Shown here in pieces: positions 50,465 through 60,128 of a DNA stretch of 64,000 nt. Position 1 is the stretch's first letter. Every line of letters starts with the position of its first letter. This DNA is from Lachnospiraceae bacterium. GTDB taxonomy: Bacteria > Bacillota > Clostridia > Lachnospirales > Lachnospiraceae. The stretch spans positions 8,683 through 72,682 of the forward strand of contig VSND01000015.1 of assembly GCA_009774145.1 (NCBI GenBank), read 5' to 3'. Both the position numbers and the translations under genes were made by a program. The notes beneath the pieces were generated by a model. It did not search any database, had not been told where the DNA came from, and saw only the letters and a list, made by a program, of their open reading frames with translations.

Positions 50465-52015
50465 GTGGAGAACAAACGAAGCCTGAAAATCATACGAATC
50501 CTGCTGCAGCAGCAGGGATATATCACCATCCAGGAAGTTGCCGACCGTTTAGATGTCTCAAACAAAACCATCCGAAACGATCTGAGGCTTATAGAGGACT
50601 ATGTGAAAGACTATCAACTGTTCCTGCGCAAAAAGACCGGTACCGGCATTTGGATTGAAGGGAAAGAATCCCAGAAGCTCCTTCTTATGGAATCCATCGG
50701 ACAGAAGATTCATCTCGCCGCCGGACTGTCTCCGGCAATCCGAAAGGTCTACATCGGCCTGCGTCTGATTGCCTGTACAGAGAACTGCCGAATCTACGAG
50801 CTGGCCTCAGAACTCTATGTCAGCCGTGCCACGATCCACAAGGATATCACTGCGCTTTCCGAGCGTTTTCATGCCTGCCACATCCGAATGGTACGAAAGA
50901 ACAATAACGGTATCTCCCTCGCAGGAAAAGAACGCCACTTTCGTGATCTGATGTTTGATCTGATGACCGAAGACCCCGGATACATGGAATTTCTCCGGAT
51001 CGTTCAGGAACCTTCCTGCTCCTGTACCGGCGCTTTTCCTTTCGAAGCTCTGGACTACACGGACTGCGATATTCAGAAATTTGTCCGCCTGGTTCTTACT
51101 TCCGGAGGACCCTATGTGAACCGACTTCCATTCAATGCTCTGCTCTCTGTACTGCTCAGAATCCTGATCAGCCTGATGCGGATCCTGGATGAACATCCGA
51201 TCTGTCTGTCCGCCGACTTTATGGAGGAACTAAAGTCCGAACCTCTGTATCCGGAAACAAGGCGGCTGATTCTTTCGCTGGAACCGGCATATCAGGTTAC
51301 CTTTTCTGAAGAAGAACTGCGCTATCTGCAGACGCATCTTCTTGCCCTGCAGAACAAACATCTTGCACCGGCCAGTGAAAAGACAGAAGCACGCAGACTT
51401 ACCGATGAACTGCTGGCAGAATGGGAACGCCTTTTAAACAGACCTTTTACAAAAGATCCGGAGCTTCGGGAAGCTCTTACGGCACACCTGACGCCGGCAA
51501 TTACCCGGATCCGTCATGGAATTTCTCTGGAAAATCCCATGATGGATACCATTCTGGCCCATTATTCCAACACCTTTGGCATCGTCCGTCATAGTCTGCA
51601 GTCTCTGACGCAAAACGGTTTCTGTCAGATGGACGACAACGAAGCCGGTTATCTTGCTCTTCATCTGGCTGCCGCTCTGGACCGTGCAAAAGAACCGCTC
51701 CGGACCGTCCTGGTGTGCCATGGAGGCGGCGGCGCCAGCAGGCTGCTTATGCAAAAACTCTCCACCCAGATTCCGGAAGTCACGGTCATCGCCCAGGAAA
51801 GCTTTCTGACCATACAGCATGCGGATCTGTCTCAGGCAGAACTGATCATCAGCACCCTGAAGCTGAACCTGTCCACAGACATTCCCGTCCTTCAGGTCAA
51901 CGTCCTCATGTATGACCATGATATCCGGCGTCTGAAGGAAATCGTCCAGGCTTATTACAAAAAGAAAAACACCCCCGTGCTTTTCGGAAATGTCAACGAA
52001 TTGCCGCAAGGATAA
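50465..52015 (+). CDS. PRD-domain regulator (BglG/MtlR type)
   Basis: 516 residues from GTG 50465 (AGAAAGGAG upstream). HTH (IRILLQQQGYITIQEVADRL, DVSNKTIRNDLRLIEDY), second HTH (IYELASELYVSRATIHKDIT), PRD1 (FVRLVLTSGGPYVNRLPFN), PRD2 (THLTPAITRIRHGISLENPM, DDNEAGYLALHLAAALDRAK), and a IIB-like C-terminus (TVLVCHGGGGASRLLMQKL, with Cys before the loop). No EIIA domain, unlike the regulator at 43359. Probably controls the glucose-family PTS, dipeptidase or the epimerase gene downstream. Confidence 0.9.
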   Translation: MENKRSLKIIRILLQQQGYITIQEVADRLDVSNKTIRNDLRLIEDYVKDYQLFLRKKTGTGIWIEGKESQKLLLMESIGQKIHLAAGLSPAIRKVYIGLRLIACTENCRIYELASELYVSRATIHKDITALSERFHACHIRMVRKNNNGISLAGKERHFRDLMFDLMTEDPGYMEFLRIVQEPSCSCTGAFPFEALDYTDCDIQKFVRLVLTSGGPYVNRLPFNALLSVLLRILISLMRILDEHPICLSADFMEELKSEPLYPETRRLILSLEPAYQVTFSEEELRYLQTHLLALQNKHLAPASEKTEARRLTDELLAEWERLLNRPFTKDPELREALTAHLTPAITRIRHGISLENPMMDTILAHYSNTFGIVRHSLQSLTQNGFCQMDDNEAGYLALHLAAALDRAKEPLRTVLVCHGGGGASRLLMQKLSTQIPEVTVIAQESFLTIQHADLSQAELIISTLKLNLSTDIPVLQVNVLMYDHDIRRLKEIVQAYYKKKNTPVLFGNVNELPQG

Positions 52016-52116
52016 GCCGATACGGAATGCACCGCCGGCTTGTCTTTCCGGTTTGCCGTATTTACAATAAAGGTATCAAAAGGATTTAAAAGATCAAAAG
52101 GAAAAGGAGAAACCAC

Positions 52117-52833
52117 ATGAAACATATCAAGATTGCCGCAGGGCTGGCGCATGTCAATTATGGAAATATTGCCGGAATCGTCAGGGAGATCAGCGACGCC
52201 GGCGTGGACTATATCCATTCTGACGCAGCAGACATGCATGACCTTAAGAACATGAAGCTGATGGGCGGGCACCAGATCATCGCAGGCATCCGTCCGGTCA
52301 CGGACAAACCCATTGAATGCCACATTTATACGGTCTCCATGGACCGGATGTTCATCGAACAGATCGACGAAGCCGGCGCAGACATGCTGATCGTACCGGC
52401 AGAGCATTTTCTCGGAGCACAGCTTGCCTATATCATCAACTGGTGCCGGGAGCATCACCTGAAGATCGGCCTTACGCTGGGCTGCTATACACCTCTGTGC
52501 TTTGTGGAAGAGTCCATCTACGACATTGACCGCCTCCACATCGTCACCCACGGAGTGGACGAGACGGACGGAAAAGACAACTGGGGCTTCCGTAAGAGCG
52601 TGCCCGACCTGATCCGCCGGGCCCGCAGGATGATCGATGAGAAAAACCCCCGGTGCGAGCTTGCCCTTGACGGAGGCCTGCGGGCGGACAACATGGAGCC
52701 GCTCATCGAATGCAATCCGGATGTTATCGTGCTCTCTTCTGCACTGTTCAAGGATCCGGAAGGCATCACGGCAGCCTGCCGGAAATGCCGCAGGAACATT
52801 GACGCCGCCGCAGAAAAATTCGGACTGGAATGA
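52117..52833 (+). CDS. Ribulose-phosphate 3-epimerase-like protein
   Basis: 238 residues; AAAAGGAGA site. RPE-type TIM barrel: VREISDAGVDYIHSDAADMH (Asp/His metal region), IIAGIRPVTDKPIECHIYTV, EAGADMLIVPAEHF, LALDGGLRADNMEPLIECN (catalytic Asp) and DVIVLSSALFKDPEG (phosphate loop). Divergence from housekeeping RPE and the PTS context suggest a specialised sugar-phosphate epimerase (AlsE-like). Likely co-transcribed with the PRD regulator, 101 bases upstream. Confidence 0.85.
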   Translation: MKHIKIAAGLAHVNYGNIAGIVREISDAGVDYIHSDAADMHDLKNMKLMGGHQIIAGIRPVTDKPIECHIYTVSMDRMFIEQIDEAGADMLIVPAEHFLGAQLAYIINWCREHHLKIGLTLGCYTPLCFVEESIYDIDRLHIVTHGVDETDGKDNWGFRKSVPDLIRRARRMIDEKNPRCELALDGGLRADNMEPLIECNPDVIVLSSALFKDPEGITAACRKCRRNIDAAAEKFGLE

Positions 52834-52993
52834 TTTTGAATACTTCTTTCACCTCGTTTGCCGTATTCACAGCCGGCGCCGATTATCGGTTTCCTTTTAT
52901 CAGAAGGCGCTGGAACATCCGCTGACCGGCCGCGGCATCCGGGATTTTGAACGGGACTGGAAGGCGACCGGACAGGAGGGGTAAGGGATATGT

Positions 52994-54355
52994 TTACCCT
53001 TCCCCAAACCTCCGATAGCTTTCCTTCGTCTCTGTGTATGCAGCTGCACGCTGTATATGCAGATGTCTGTCCATTGCTTCTGCATCCTGCATGGTTTCCC
53101 GGATCATCCGAATCATTGTCTGTGCGTCTTTTGCCCTAAAGATATGCGCAGCTGCGGTATAATCCCGGTTATGCAGCGTCTCCTGAAATGCCAGGATCAG
53201 CTGATTGTTCTGAAACGCCCGGTATACAGCCGACACGATCTCCGATTCATGATTGATATCCAGATAATAATCACAGGACGCAAAAAGCTCATCCAGGATC
53301 CCGGCCTTCACCCCCGGATAAAGACTTACATTTTTATACGAATCCATGCGCATCAGCTTTGATGACATTTCGGTAATGGCAGCAATATGGAAATGCATTT
53401 CGGGCAGCGCTTCGACCAGTTTCCTGCACTGTTCGATCCGGTCCGAATTCGTACAGATCAGCGCTTCCGGACGATAAAGGTTTTCCCTCTCAAACGGATA
53501 GATAAAGCCCAGCGGATGAACCAGTTCCGCCGGCGCACCCAGCTTCAGAAGCCGGTCATAAGACTCCCTCTTCTGAACCAGGACTTCTGCCGTCCGGCTG
53601 GCCTGGCCCTGCAGGATGATCTGCATATTGCCGGGAATCTCATCCTGTACCGGTTCCTGCCAGAACAGAATATCCCGCTTTTTCTCCGAATGCAGTCTCT
53701 GAGACACAAAAAACGGGATGGACAGGGAGTTAAAGAACAGCCTTTTCTGAATCAGCCCGGCTCTTTTCAATACATGTACCGCAAGCTCCGTCCGGTTCTG
53801 AAAAAAGTATACCCGTTCTCCCTCATTCAGAATGATATCGCCGGTTACATAATTTTCCACAATCACTTCTCTGCCGTCCGCTGAAAAATATGACCGGTTC
53901 ACTTTCTGTCCTTTTGCATTGAAAACAGTTCTGGCATACAGCGCACCGTATCGGTTGTAATGATCGCTGGAACGTACCACATGTTTCTCATCGTACCAGT
54001 CCACCACCTTCACCAGCCGTTTATGTTTTGGCTCCGCATAAAAGATCCTGCCTCTTTCCCGATACAGGTCATGGACCCTTCCCATACGGTTTGTCCCGCT
54101 GATCTCCCAGTATTCCGGCACCGGAATCTGGTTAAAATACCTGGGCCTGCCTGGTATTCCAGGCGCTTCTCTAAAGTCACCGAGAAAGAATCCATATATG
54201 GATATGACGTCTTCCGGCAGAAATCCGTCATCCTCGATGACCACGGCGGGACATTCATATCCTGCCTGCCGAAAGGAAGCATGAAGATTCTGGCTTTCCT
54301 GAAAATAATTATCAAAAAGCAGAACTATATCGCAGGGCTTAACAGCTTGATCCAT
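52994..54355 (-). CDS. gtfB: GtfB, chaperone subunit of SRRP O-GlcNAc transferase
   Basis: 453 residues. Matches accessory-Sec GtfB: IVLLFDNYFQESQNLHASFR, the beta-rich add-on region (VKVVDWYDEKHVVRSSDHYN, RYGALYARTVFNAKGQKVNR) and a degenerate GT-B C-terminal domain (ALICTNSDRIEQCRKLVEAL, CDYYLDINHESEIVSAVYRA). It lacks a full catalytic site and instead holds the Ser-rich acceptor for GtfA. The start overlaps gtfA by 31 bases. Last gene of the locus. Confidence 0.9.
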   Translation of the reverse strand: MDQAVKPCDIVLLFDNYFQESQNLHASFRQAGYECPAVVIEDDGFLPEDVISIYGFFLGDFREAPGIPGRPRYFNQIPVPEYWEISGTNRMGRVHDLYRERGRIFYAEPKHKRLVKVVDWYDEKHVVRSSDHYNRYGALYARTVFNAKGQKVNRSYFSADGREVIVENYVTGDIILNEGERVYFFQNRTELAVHVLKRAGLIQKRLFFNSLSIPFFVSQRLHSEKKRDILFWQEPVQDEIPGNMQIILQGQASRTAEVLVQKRESYDRLLKLGAPAELVHPLGFIYPFERENLYRPEALICTNSDRIEQCRKLVEALPEMHFHIAAITEMSSKLMRMDSYKNVSLYPGVKAGILDELFASCDYYLDINHESEIVSAVYRAFQNNQLILAFQETLHNRDYTAAAHIFRAKDAQTMIRMIRETMQDAEAMDRHLHIQRAAAYTETKESYRRFGEG

Positions 54356-55824
54356 CGTTTTTCCACCTCCTCTGTGAGATACCCCTTTGCTTTTTCATAA
54401 GAATGCTGATGGAAGGCTTCCAGATCCGACTCTTTAAACAGTAGGATGATACGCCGGGCCAGCTCTTCCACCCGCTCTTTTTTCTCCATCCGGTCGTGGA
54501 CCGGAATCTTGTATCCGTTCTGCCCGTCATCAATAAAGTTCTGATTGCCGTAGCGGACATCAAATCCGATGATTGGAAGGCCGGAACCGACTGCTTCCAT
54601 CAGGGTAAGTCCAAAGCCTTCGCTGGTGGAACCGGAAATATAGGCTTCATACCTTTTATACACTTCTTCCAGATCCTTCTGTCCTTTCAAACATACGAAA
54701 CCGCCGCATCCCAGTTTTCCGATCAGCTCCTTCAGAGCCTTCTCCTCCCCGCCTTTTCCATAGATATCAAGCGTAAGATCCGGAATCTGTTCCCTTGCTG
54801 CCGTCACCGCTTCTATAATCCAGTCCACATGCTTCTCACTGGCAAGCCTTGAGGCCGTAATCAGGGAGTGAGACTTTCTGCCGTTTTCCGGAACTTTCAG
54901 TTCATCCAGGCTTCCCACCGGAATCGTCACCACATCCGGTTCTGCTCCCATATAAGTCTTAAACTGTTCCCGAAGCAGCCGGTTCTGGTCATCCGTAGCC
55001 GTCAGATAAAACGAAATATGCTTATACTGGGCAAAGCTGTATTCATAATAATTGTTCCAGAGGATGTTCTGCTCATCCGTACTGCTCTCGCTGAAATGGT
55101 CTGCATGGATCGTGATCCCCAGTCTTGCAGGCCCTGCGTTCTGCATGACCGCCTGTCCGATTCCCGTGGTCCGGTCTATGATGACCGTATCTTCCGCCGT
55201 CAGGTTCAGACTGGAAACAAGCAGCCCCACCAGTTCTTCTTTGGAGCCGATGAGCCGGTCCGGAAACTGATACATGACCATATCATCGTCCGTAATCTCT
55301 TCATAAGCAACTGTTCCGTCTTCGTTGAAAAACCTGCGCTGATACAGATGGGCCTCCCCGTCAAGGGGCGCATAGTATTCCGAATAGATCCGGCAGTAAG
55401 TAAAATAATCTTTCCGGATCAGCCGGCCTCCGGAGACCATCTCCACCCGATGCACCCGGTCGCTCCTGCCGTCCACCATATAGACGGTGTAATAAATCCC
55501 GCTCCCCGGAAACGAATACTTCGCCTTTTTTCCTTCCCGTTCAAATGTAAAATTCTGATTTCCGAACGTATTCTGCAGCTGTCCCAGCGTATACGTCACC
55601 GGCGCGATCCTTGTGTCCGTAAAAAACGTATAAAGCCAGATGATTTCCGAATCCTGAAATCCGATATTTTCCGTCATGTGCTGAATATTTTCCCGGGGAA
55701 ACATATCGGTAAAGATAAATTTTGCATCTATTCCCGCCCTGCGAAGAATATTTCCCCTGTATGCCTGGGCATATTCCACGCCGCTGCTGGCCCAGCCAAT
55801 ACCCAGATTAAAATTGTAGACCAT
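54325..55824 (-). CDS. gtfA: GtfA, glycosyltransferase of the accessory Sec locus
   Basis: 499 residues; GGGAGGAGG upstream. N-terminus MVYNFNLGIGWASSGVEYAQ is diagnostic for GtfA. The add-on domain (YYTVYMVDGRSDRVHRVEM) is followed by GT4 catalytic features: ITASRLASEKHVDWIIEAVT, LDIYGKGGEEKALKELIG and SGSTSEGFGLTLMEAVGSG with the E-x7-E motif. With GtfB it adds the first GlcNAc to serine or threonine of the adhesin in the cytoplasm. Confidence 0.95.
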   Translation of the reverse strand: MVYNFNLGIGWASSGVEYAQAYRGNILRRAGIDAKFIFTDMFPRENIQHMTENIGFQDSEIIWLYTFFTDTRIAPVTYTLGQLQNTFGNQNFTFEREGKKAKYSFPGSGIYYTVYMVDGRSDRVHRVEMVSGGRLIRKDYFTYCRIYSEYYAPLDGEAHLYQRRFFNEDGTVAYEEITDDDMVMYQFPDRLIGSKEELVGLLVSSLNLTAEDTVIIDRTTGIGQAVMQNAGPARLGITIHADHFSESSTDEQNILWNNYYEYSFAQYKHISFYLTATDDQNRLLREQFKTYMGAEPDVVTIPVGSLDELKVPENGRKSHSLITASRLASEKHVDWIIEAVTAAREQIPDLTLDIYGKGGEEKALKELIGKLGCGGFVCLKGQKDLEEVYKRYEAYISGSTSEGFGLTLMEAVGSGLPIIGFDVRYGNQNFIDDGQNGYKIPVHDRMEKKERVEELARRIILLFKESDLEAFHQHSYEKAKGYLTEEVEKRWIKLLSPAI

Positions 55825-55842
55825 ATGTCCTCCTCCCTGTTC

Positions 55843-58179
55843 TCATGGAAGCAGTATGCGAAGCCTGTCTTCTGCATCCGTGTACACATTTCCAAGAAGA
55901 ATATTTCTCATAATGTTATTTAAAACGGTGATCTCCATCTTCTGCCAGGATTCCAGCGCGTCTTTCTGAAACTCAAACAGCAGATCCCGCTGGGCGGATG
56001 CCCGGCCCGCGACTGCCGCCTGCATCTGCTGGAGATAGTCCACCTGCTCCACCCAGCCGTCGTCAATGGCCTGCAAAGCCGCCGTACGCAGAAAATCCGC
56101 CATGCTTTTTTCGCTTCCGACCTTTTGTTTCTGTTCCTTCAGTCCCTGTTCCACCCGTTTCATCAGATAAGTTTCCACCGCATCCGGATTCCCGAACTCA
56201 ACCGCAGATGCCCCTTCATCCAGACGATAAGAGATATGATCCAGAATATACCGGTTCAGGGTCCGCACATCCGGCTCCGGTCCAGATGCAAGAAAACGGC
56301 GGATGTTGCCCCGGGAAATGTCCTGGAACTTTTGAAAATTCACGCCTTCTCCTTCCAGAAGCCGGTCCCTGACCTTATAGATCAGATTTCTCTGACAGCG
56401 GAGGACCTGATCGTATTCCATGGCCTGTTTTCTGGACCTTGCCGCCAGCTCTTCGCCCAGGTCCTGCGCCCGGCGGAGGATTTTCTTCTGCCTCCTTCTG
56501 CCCATACGCTTTCTGCCTTCCACATACTTCTCAAGCCCGGAAGGCCCGTTTTCCCGAACCACCTCGTCCTCCAGCGACACAAAAAAGCGGCTGAAGCCGG
56601 GATCTCCCTGGCGCCCGGCCCGGCCTCTTGCCTGCCGTTCCAGCCGGATACTGGCCATCCGGCCGATGCCGATCACCGCAAGACCTCCCAGTTCTTCCAC
56701 GCCTTTGCCCAGCCGGATATCCGTCCCCCGCCCGGCCATGCCCGTCGCAACCGTCACCGCGCCCTTCTGTCCGGCTTCCTTTATGATCTCGGCCTCCCAG
56801 AACGCATTGTTTGCATTCAGCACATTGTGGGGAATCCCCGTCTTCAGAAGACGTGCGGATACGTATTCCGTCTCCCGGATGCTGCTGGCCACGATCAGCA
56901 CCGGCTGTTCTCTCTCATGCGCTTCGGCCGCTGCAGACAGGGCAGCGGCAAACTGCTTTTTTGCACTGGCAAAATAACAGTCCGGCAGATCCTTCCTCTT
57001 TAAGGGACGGTTGGGCGGAATCACAAGTACTTCCGCATGATAGACATCCGCCAGTTCCTCCGCCGCATCCGCAATCGTCCCGCTCATCCCGGACATTTTC
57101 GGAAACAGCTGGAAAAAATTCTGAAACGTGATCGAAGCCACAGCGCGGTTCTCCTGTGAAGGCTTCAGATTTTCCTTGACCTCCAGCGCCTGATGCTGGC
57201 CGCCCCTCAGCTTGACTCCCGGCATCAGACGGCCGGACCCGGCGTCCAGAAGCTGCAGTTCTCCTTTTTCAGAAACCATATACTCCTTTTCCGCTTCATA
57301 GAGTACATGGGCGCGCAGCGCCAGCGTCACATGACGGTTGATCTCAAAATGTTTCTCCCCGTAAAAATTATCAATCTGAAAGAACCGCTCCGCATACCTC
57401 ACGCCCTCATCCGTCAGCCATACCTGCCGGTCCTCGGTCTCATAGTCTCTCTCCCTCACCAGCGTCGTGATGAAAAAGTCGGCCAGTTCGTACAGATTGG
57501 ACTGCACTCTCGGAACTCCGGAGATCACCAGCGGCGTCTGCGCGCCGTCCAGCAGAACCGAGTCCGCCTCATCAACGATCACATAATAAAATTCCCGCAG
57601 AAAACGGTCCGAAGCTCTGGAAACCAGATTATGGAACAGATAGTCGAAGCCCAGCGCTCCATGCGTCGTATAAACGATATCCGCCGCATAGATTTCTTTT
57701 TTCTGCGCATTGGTAAAACGCGTGCCCGCGCCTGCCTGCACCCCCACGCCGACCGTCAGGCCCATAAACCGGTATACCTGCCCCATCTCTTCTGCATCCC
57801 TCATGGCAAGATAGACATTTGTGGTCAGCAGAATCGTGCTTTTACCGGAAAGCGCGTTGAGATACAGCGGCATGGTCGCCGCCAGCGTCTTTCCCTCGCC
57901 GGTATTCATCTCGGCAAGATACCCTTGGTGAAGCGCGATGGCGCCCAGCACCTGCACGTCATAGGGAAATTTTCCTAGAATCCTGCGGTCCGCCTCGCAG
58001 ACCGCCGCATAAGCTTCCGGCAGAAGATCGTCCAGCGTCTCTCCTTCTGCCAGCCTGCTCCGAAAAACAGCTGTCAGCGCGGACAGTTCTTCATCCTTCA
58101 GGCCGGCCATCCGCGCCTGCCAGCTTCTGACGCGCTTCAGCAGCTTTTTCAGTTTTCTCAGTTTTTTCTTCTGTCTCAT
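55843..58179 (-). CDS. secA2: SecA2, accessory translocase ATPase
   Basis: 778 residues from the ATG at 58179, which overlaps the asp3 stop (ATGA) and has AGGGA seven bases upstream. DEAD motor intact: LHQGYLAEMNTGEGKTLAAT (Walker A), YYVIVDEADSVLLDGAQTPL (Walker B), ATGMAGRGTDIRLGKGVEE and QARGRAGRQGDPGFSRF. Shorter than housekeeping SecA and without the zinc-binding C-terminus, as in SecA2 of streptococci. Powers export of the glycosylated adhesin through SecY2. Confidence 0.95.
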   Translation of the reverse strand: MRQKKKLRKLKKLLKRVRSWQARMAGLKDEELSALTAVFRSRLAEGETLDDLLPEAYAAVCEADRRILGKFPYDVQVLGAIALHQGYLAEMNTGEGKTLAATMPLYLNALSGKSTILLTTNVYLAMRDAEEMGQVYRFMGLTVGVGVQAGAGTRFTNAQKKEIYAADIVYTTHGALGFDYLFHNLVSRASDRFLREFYYVIVDEADSVLLDGAQTPLVISGVPRVQSNLYELADFFITTLVRERDYETEDRQVWLTDEGVRYAERFFQIDNFYGEKHFEINRHVTLALRAHVLYEAEKEYMVSEKGELQLLDAGSGRLMPGVKLRGGQHQALEVKENLKPSQENRAVASITFQNFFQLFPKMSGMSGTIADAAEELADVYHAEVLVIPPNRPLKRKDLPDCYFASAKKQFAAALSAAAEAHEREQPVLIVASSIRETEYVSARLLKTGIPHNVLNANNAFWEAEIIKEAGQKGAVTVATGMAGRGTDIRLGKGVEELGGLAVIGIGRMASIRLERQARGRAGRQGDPGFSRFFVSLEDEVVRENGPSGLEKYVEGRKRMGRRRQKKILRRAQDLGEELAARSRKQAMEYDQVLRCQRNLIYKVRDRLLEGEGVNFQKFQDISRGNIRRFLASGPEPDVRTLNRYILDHISYRLDEGASAVEFGNPDAVETYLMKRVEQGLKEQKQKVGSEKSMADFLRTAALQAIDDGWVEQVDYLQQMQAAVAGRASAQRDLLFEFQKDALESWQKMEITVLNNIMRNILLGNVYTDAEDRLRILLP

Positions 58180-58622
58180 GAATCGTCCCTGATGACCTCC
58201 CGGATTACGATAGAATGAAAGCGGAACGAAGCGGCTCCGCTGCTGATCAACTGCATCCGGTAGCTGTAGGTCTTGAGCGGACACTGAAATTCCGCCGCCC
58301 GGTCCCGAATGATCAGGCGGCCCGCTTCCGTCTCATACCGGTCATAAAAAATCAGACGTATGAGGCAGCCCTCCTCGCCTGCGCGGTCCATATTTCGGAT
58401 CAGCTGGTACCTGCCTTCCCCGTCGATCATCGGCAGCGCCGGTTCGATCCTCTGCATCTGATAACTGGTTTTGGAATACCACTGTCTGATCACGGTTCCG
58501 GGAGGCAGCAGCAGGTTCCGGAATTCCACGTCGTCCTTCCGGTGAAACAATACTTCCGATCCGTACAGACAGGTGTCTGCCGCATATTCATTCCAGTATA
58601 TATTCCAACTCTCCCCGGTCAT
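58176..58622 (-). CDS. asp3: Asp3, accessory secretion protein
   Basis: 148 residues: MTGESWNIYWNEYAADTCLY, GTVIRQWYSKTSYQMQRIEP, ALPMIDGEGRYQLIRNMDRA and LISSGAASFRFHSIVIREVI. The pattern of a carbohydrate-binding-like beta sandwich agrees with Asp3. Starts directly after the asp2 stop (58623) and overlaps secA2 by four bases. Confidence 0.9.
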   Translation of the reverse strand: MTGESWNIYWNEYAADTCLYGSEVLFHRKDDVEFRNLLLPPGTVIRQWYSKTSYQMQRIEPALPMIDGEGRYQLIRNMDRAGEEGCLIRLIFYDRYETEAGRLIIRDRAAEFQCPLKTYSYRMQLISSGAASFRFHSIVIREVIRDDS

Positions 58623-60128
58623 CTACTTTTCTGCCTTTCTTGAAAAATCCTCGTACAAAATCTTTTTATACTGGCTTACAAACCAGCTGACAATCGTACC
58701 GGTATCATCGTTATGCCTTCCGTGTATGCCCTTCCCGTACACCTGCGCGCCTTCCGAATGCAGATGGGAAATCAGCATCTGATAGGCAGACGCATCATAG
58801 TCGTCTTCGATCATATAGGATACCACAAACCTGGACTTTCCCCAATCCGTGGCATCAAACCGGTCCCAGAACCGTGCATCCAATCTCTGAACGGCCTGTA
58901 CATCCGTATTTCCGCACAGATACCGCAGTACGTCCAGAGAAGTGGGAAAACCGCCGGGACGCAGAAGGCGCTCATTGGCCGCCACCGTCCCGATGTTTGC
59001 CAGCGGCTTTCCCAGAAGCAGTGCATGGGGCCGGATATCGCATCCGTAGTACAGAGCGCCGAACGTCCCCATGGAAAGTCCCGATAAGATCACCTGATCC
59101 GAAGTAAAGCCAAGTTCCTGCATATACCGGAAGATCGCCGAACGGATCATTTCCTCATATTCCTCCGATCCCATATAGAAGCATCCGCCCTCCAGCCTGG
59201 ACTCTGTAATCAGTAGAAACGGACAGCCCAGCTTCCGCATCATCCAGTAGCCCTCAAATCCTTCCAGCGTCTTATAACCGGAGAAATAGAGATTCAACGG
59301 CGGCTTTAAGTCTCCTGGGTCAAAATAGCAGAACACTTCCTCCCTTTCCGACGTCACATACCGTTCCCCTCCGGGCAGAAAATGCCCATGTCCGCGGCGG
59401 GAATAGCGGTCATGAAGCGCTGTGATCTGAAGTTCTCCGCACCCCGCCGCAGACAATGACACAAAGACAGCCCCGTCCCGCATCTGATTGTCGATCCGGA
59501 CGACTTGATCCAGCTCTTCTTCTGAAAATTCCCATTTCTGCTGAATATCCGCGATACTGCCCTGCACGAACTGCGTGACGGTCAAAGCGATCCGGACACC
59601 CGGATCCTTTCTGTACTCCAGCCACAGATCAATGCACTGCCCGGAAAAAACAGGAATATTGTTTCTCCAGAATGCAGCCTGACAAAGCTTCTCTCCAAAA
59701 TCCCCGTTCAGGCACACGCTGTAATTTCCGTTCCAGCGGACGCTCCCCTTAAAATCCCGGCTGATGGCCAGGCTGCCCGGATTAAACTTCTCTCCATACG
59801 GTTTGGGAAAATAATTCCGCGCTTCATGGAGCAGAAAATCCGAAAGATCAGAAACGGCAATCCGTCTTCCTTTCCTGCTCTGATACAGCCAGTCCGCCTC
59901 TCCTTCCAGTTCCACCTGTTCTGTAACAAACAGGGTATATGCTTTTGACGCCTGATAAAGAGGCATGATTTCTTCCGGAAGCGGAGCCCGGTCCAGAAAT
60001 ACCAGGTCAAAAGGCTTCTCCGGCGCCTGTTCCAGGACTTCCTCATAGAGAAGGCTGATGTTCTCCGGAAGCGGAAAACGTCCAGTCCAGTCTTCATAAC
60101 CCAGCTGTAAGATCCGAATCTTGTCCAA
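58623..60128 (-). CDS. asp2: Asp2, accessory Sec acetyltransferase/chaperone
   Basis: 501 residues. TTG at 60128 is preferred since GAGGTGA lies nine bases before it; an earlier TTG (60137) abuts that site. N-terminus IRILQLGYEDWTGRFPLPEN is typical of Asp2. The alpha/beta-hydrolase part includes VILSGLSMGTFGALYYGCDI (nucleophile Ser in GLSMG) and a late YGKGIHGRHNDDTGTIVSWF with His. Asp2 acetylates GlcNAc on the adhesin and is needed for export. Overlaps asp1 by 35 bases. Confidence 0.93.
   Translation of the reverse strand: MDKIRILQLGYEDWTGRFPLPENISLLYEEVLEQAPEKPFDLVFLDRAPLPEEIMPLYQASKAYTLFVTEQVELEGEADWLYQSRKGRRIAVSDLSDFLLHEARNYFPKPYGEKFNPGSLAISRDFKGSVRWNGNYSVCLNGDFGEKLCQAAFWRNNIPVFSGQCIDLWLEYRKDPGVRIALTVTQFVQGSIADIQQKWEFSEEELDQVVRIDNQMRDGAVFVSLSAAGCGELQITALHDRYSRRGHGHFLPGGERYVTSEREEVFCYFDPGDLKPPLNLYFSGYKTLEGFEGYWMMRKLGCPFLLITESRLEGGCFYMGSEEYEEMIRSAIFRYMQELGFTSDQVILSGLSMGTFGALYYGCDIRPHALLLGKPLANIGTVAANERLLRPGGFPTSLDVLRYLCGNTDVQAVQRLDARFWDRFDATDWGKSRFVVSYMIEDDYDASAYQMLISHLHSEGAQVYGKGIHGRHNDDTGTIVSWFVSQYKKILYEDFSRKAEK

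Noticed and set aside
52840..52984. Short tail-like reading LEHPLTGRGIRDFERDWKAT after the epimerase gene
   Set aside because: Could be the end of a lost gene, but it is too short and has no start or recognisable family.
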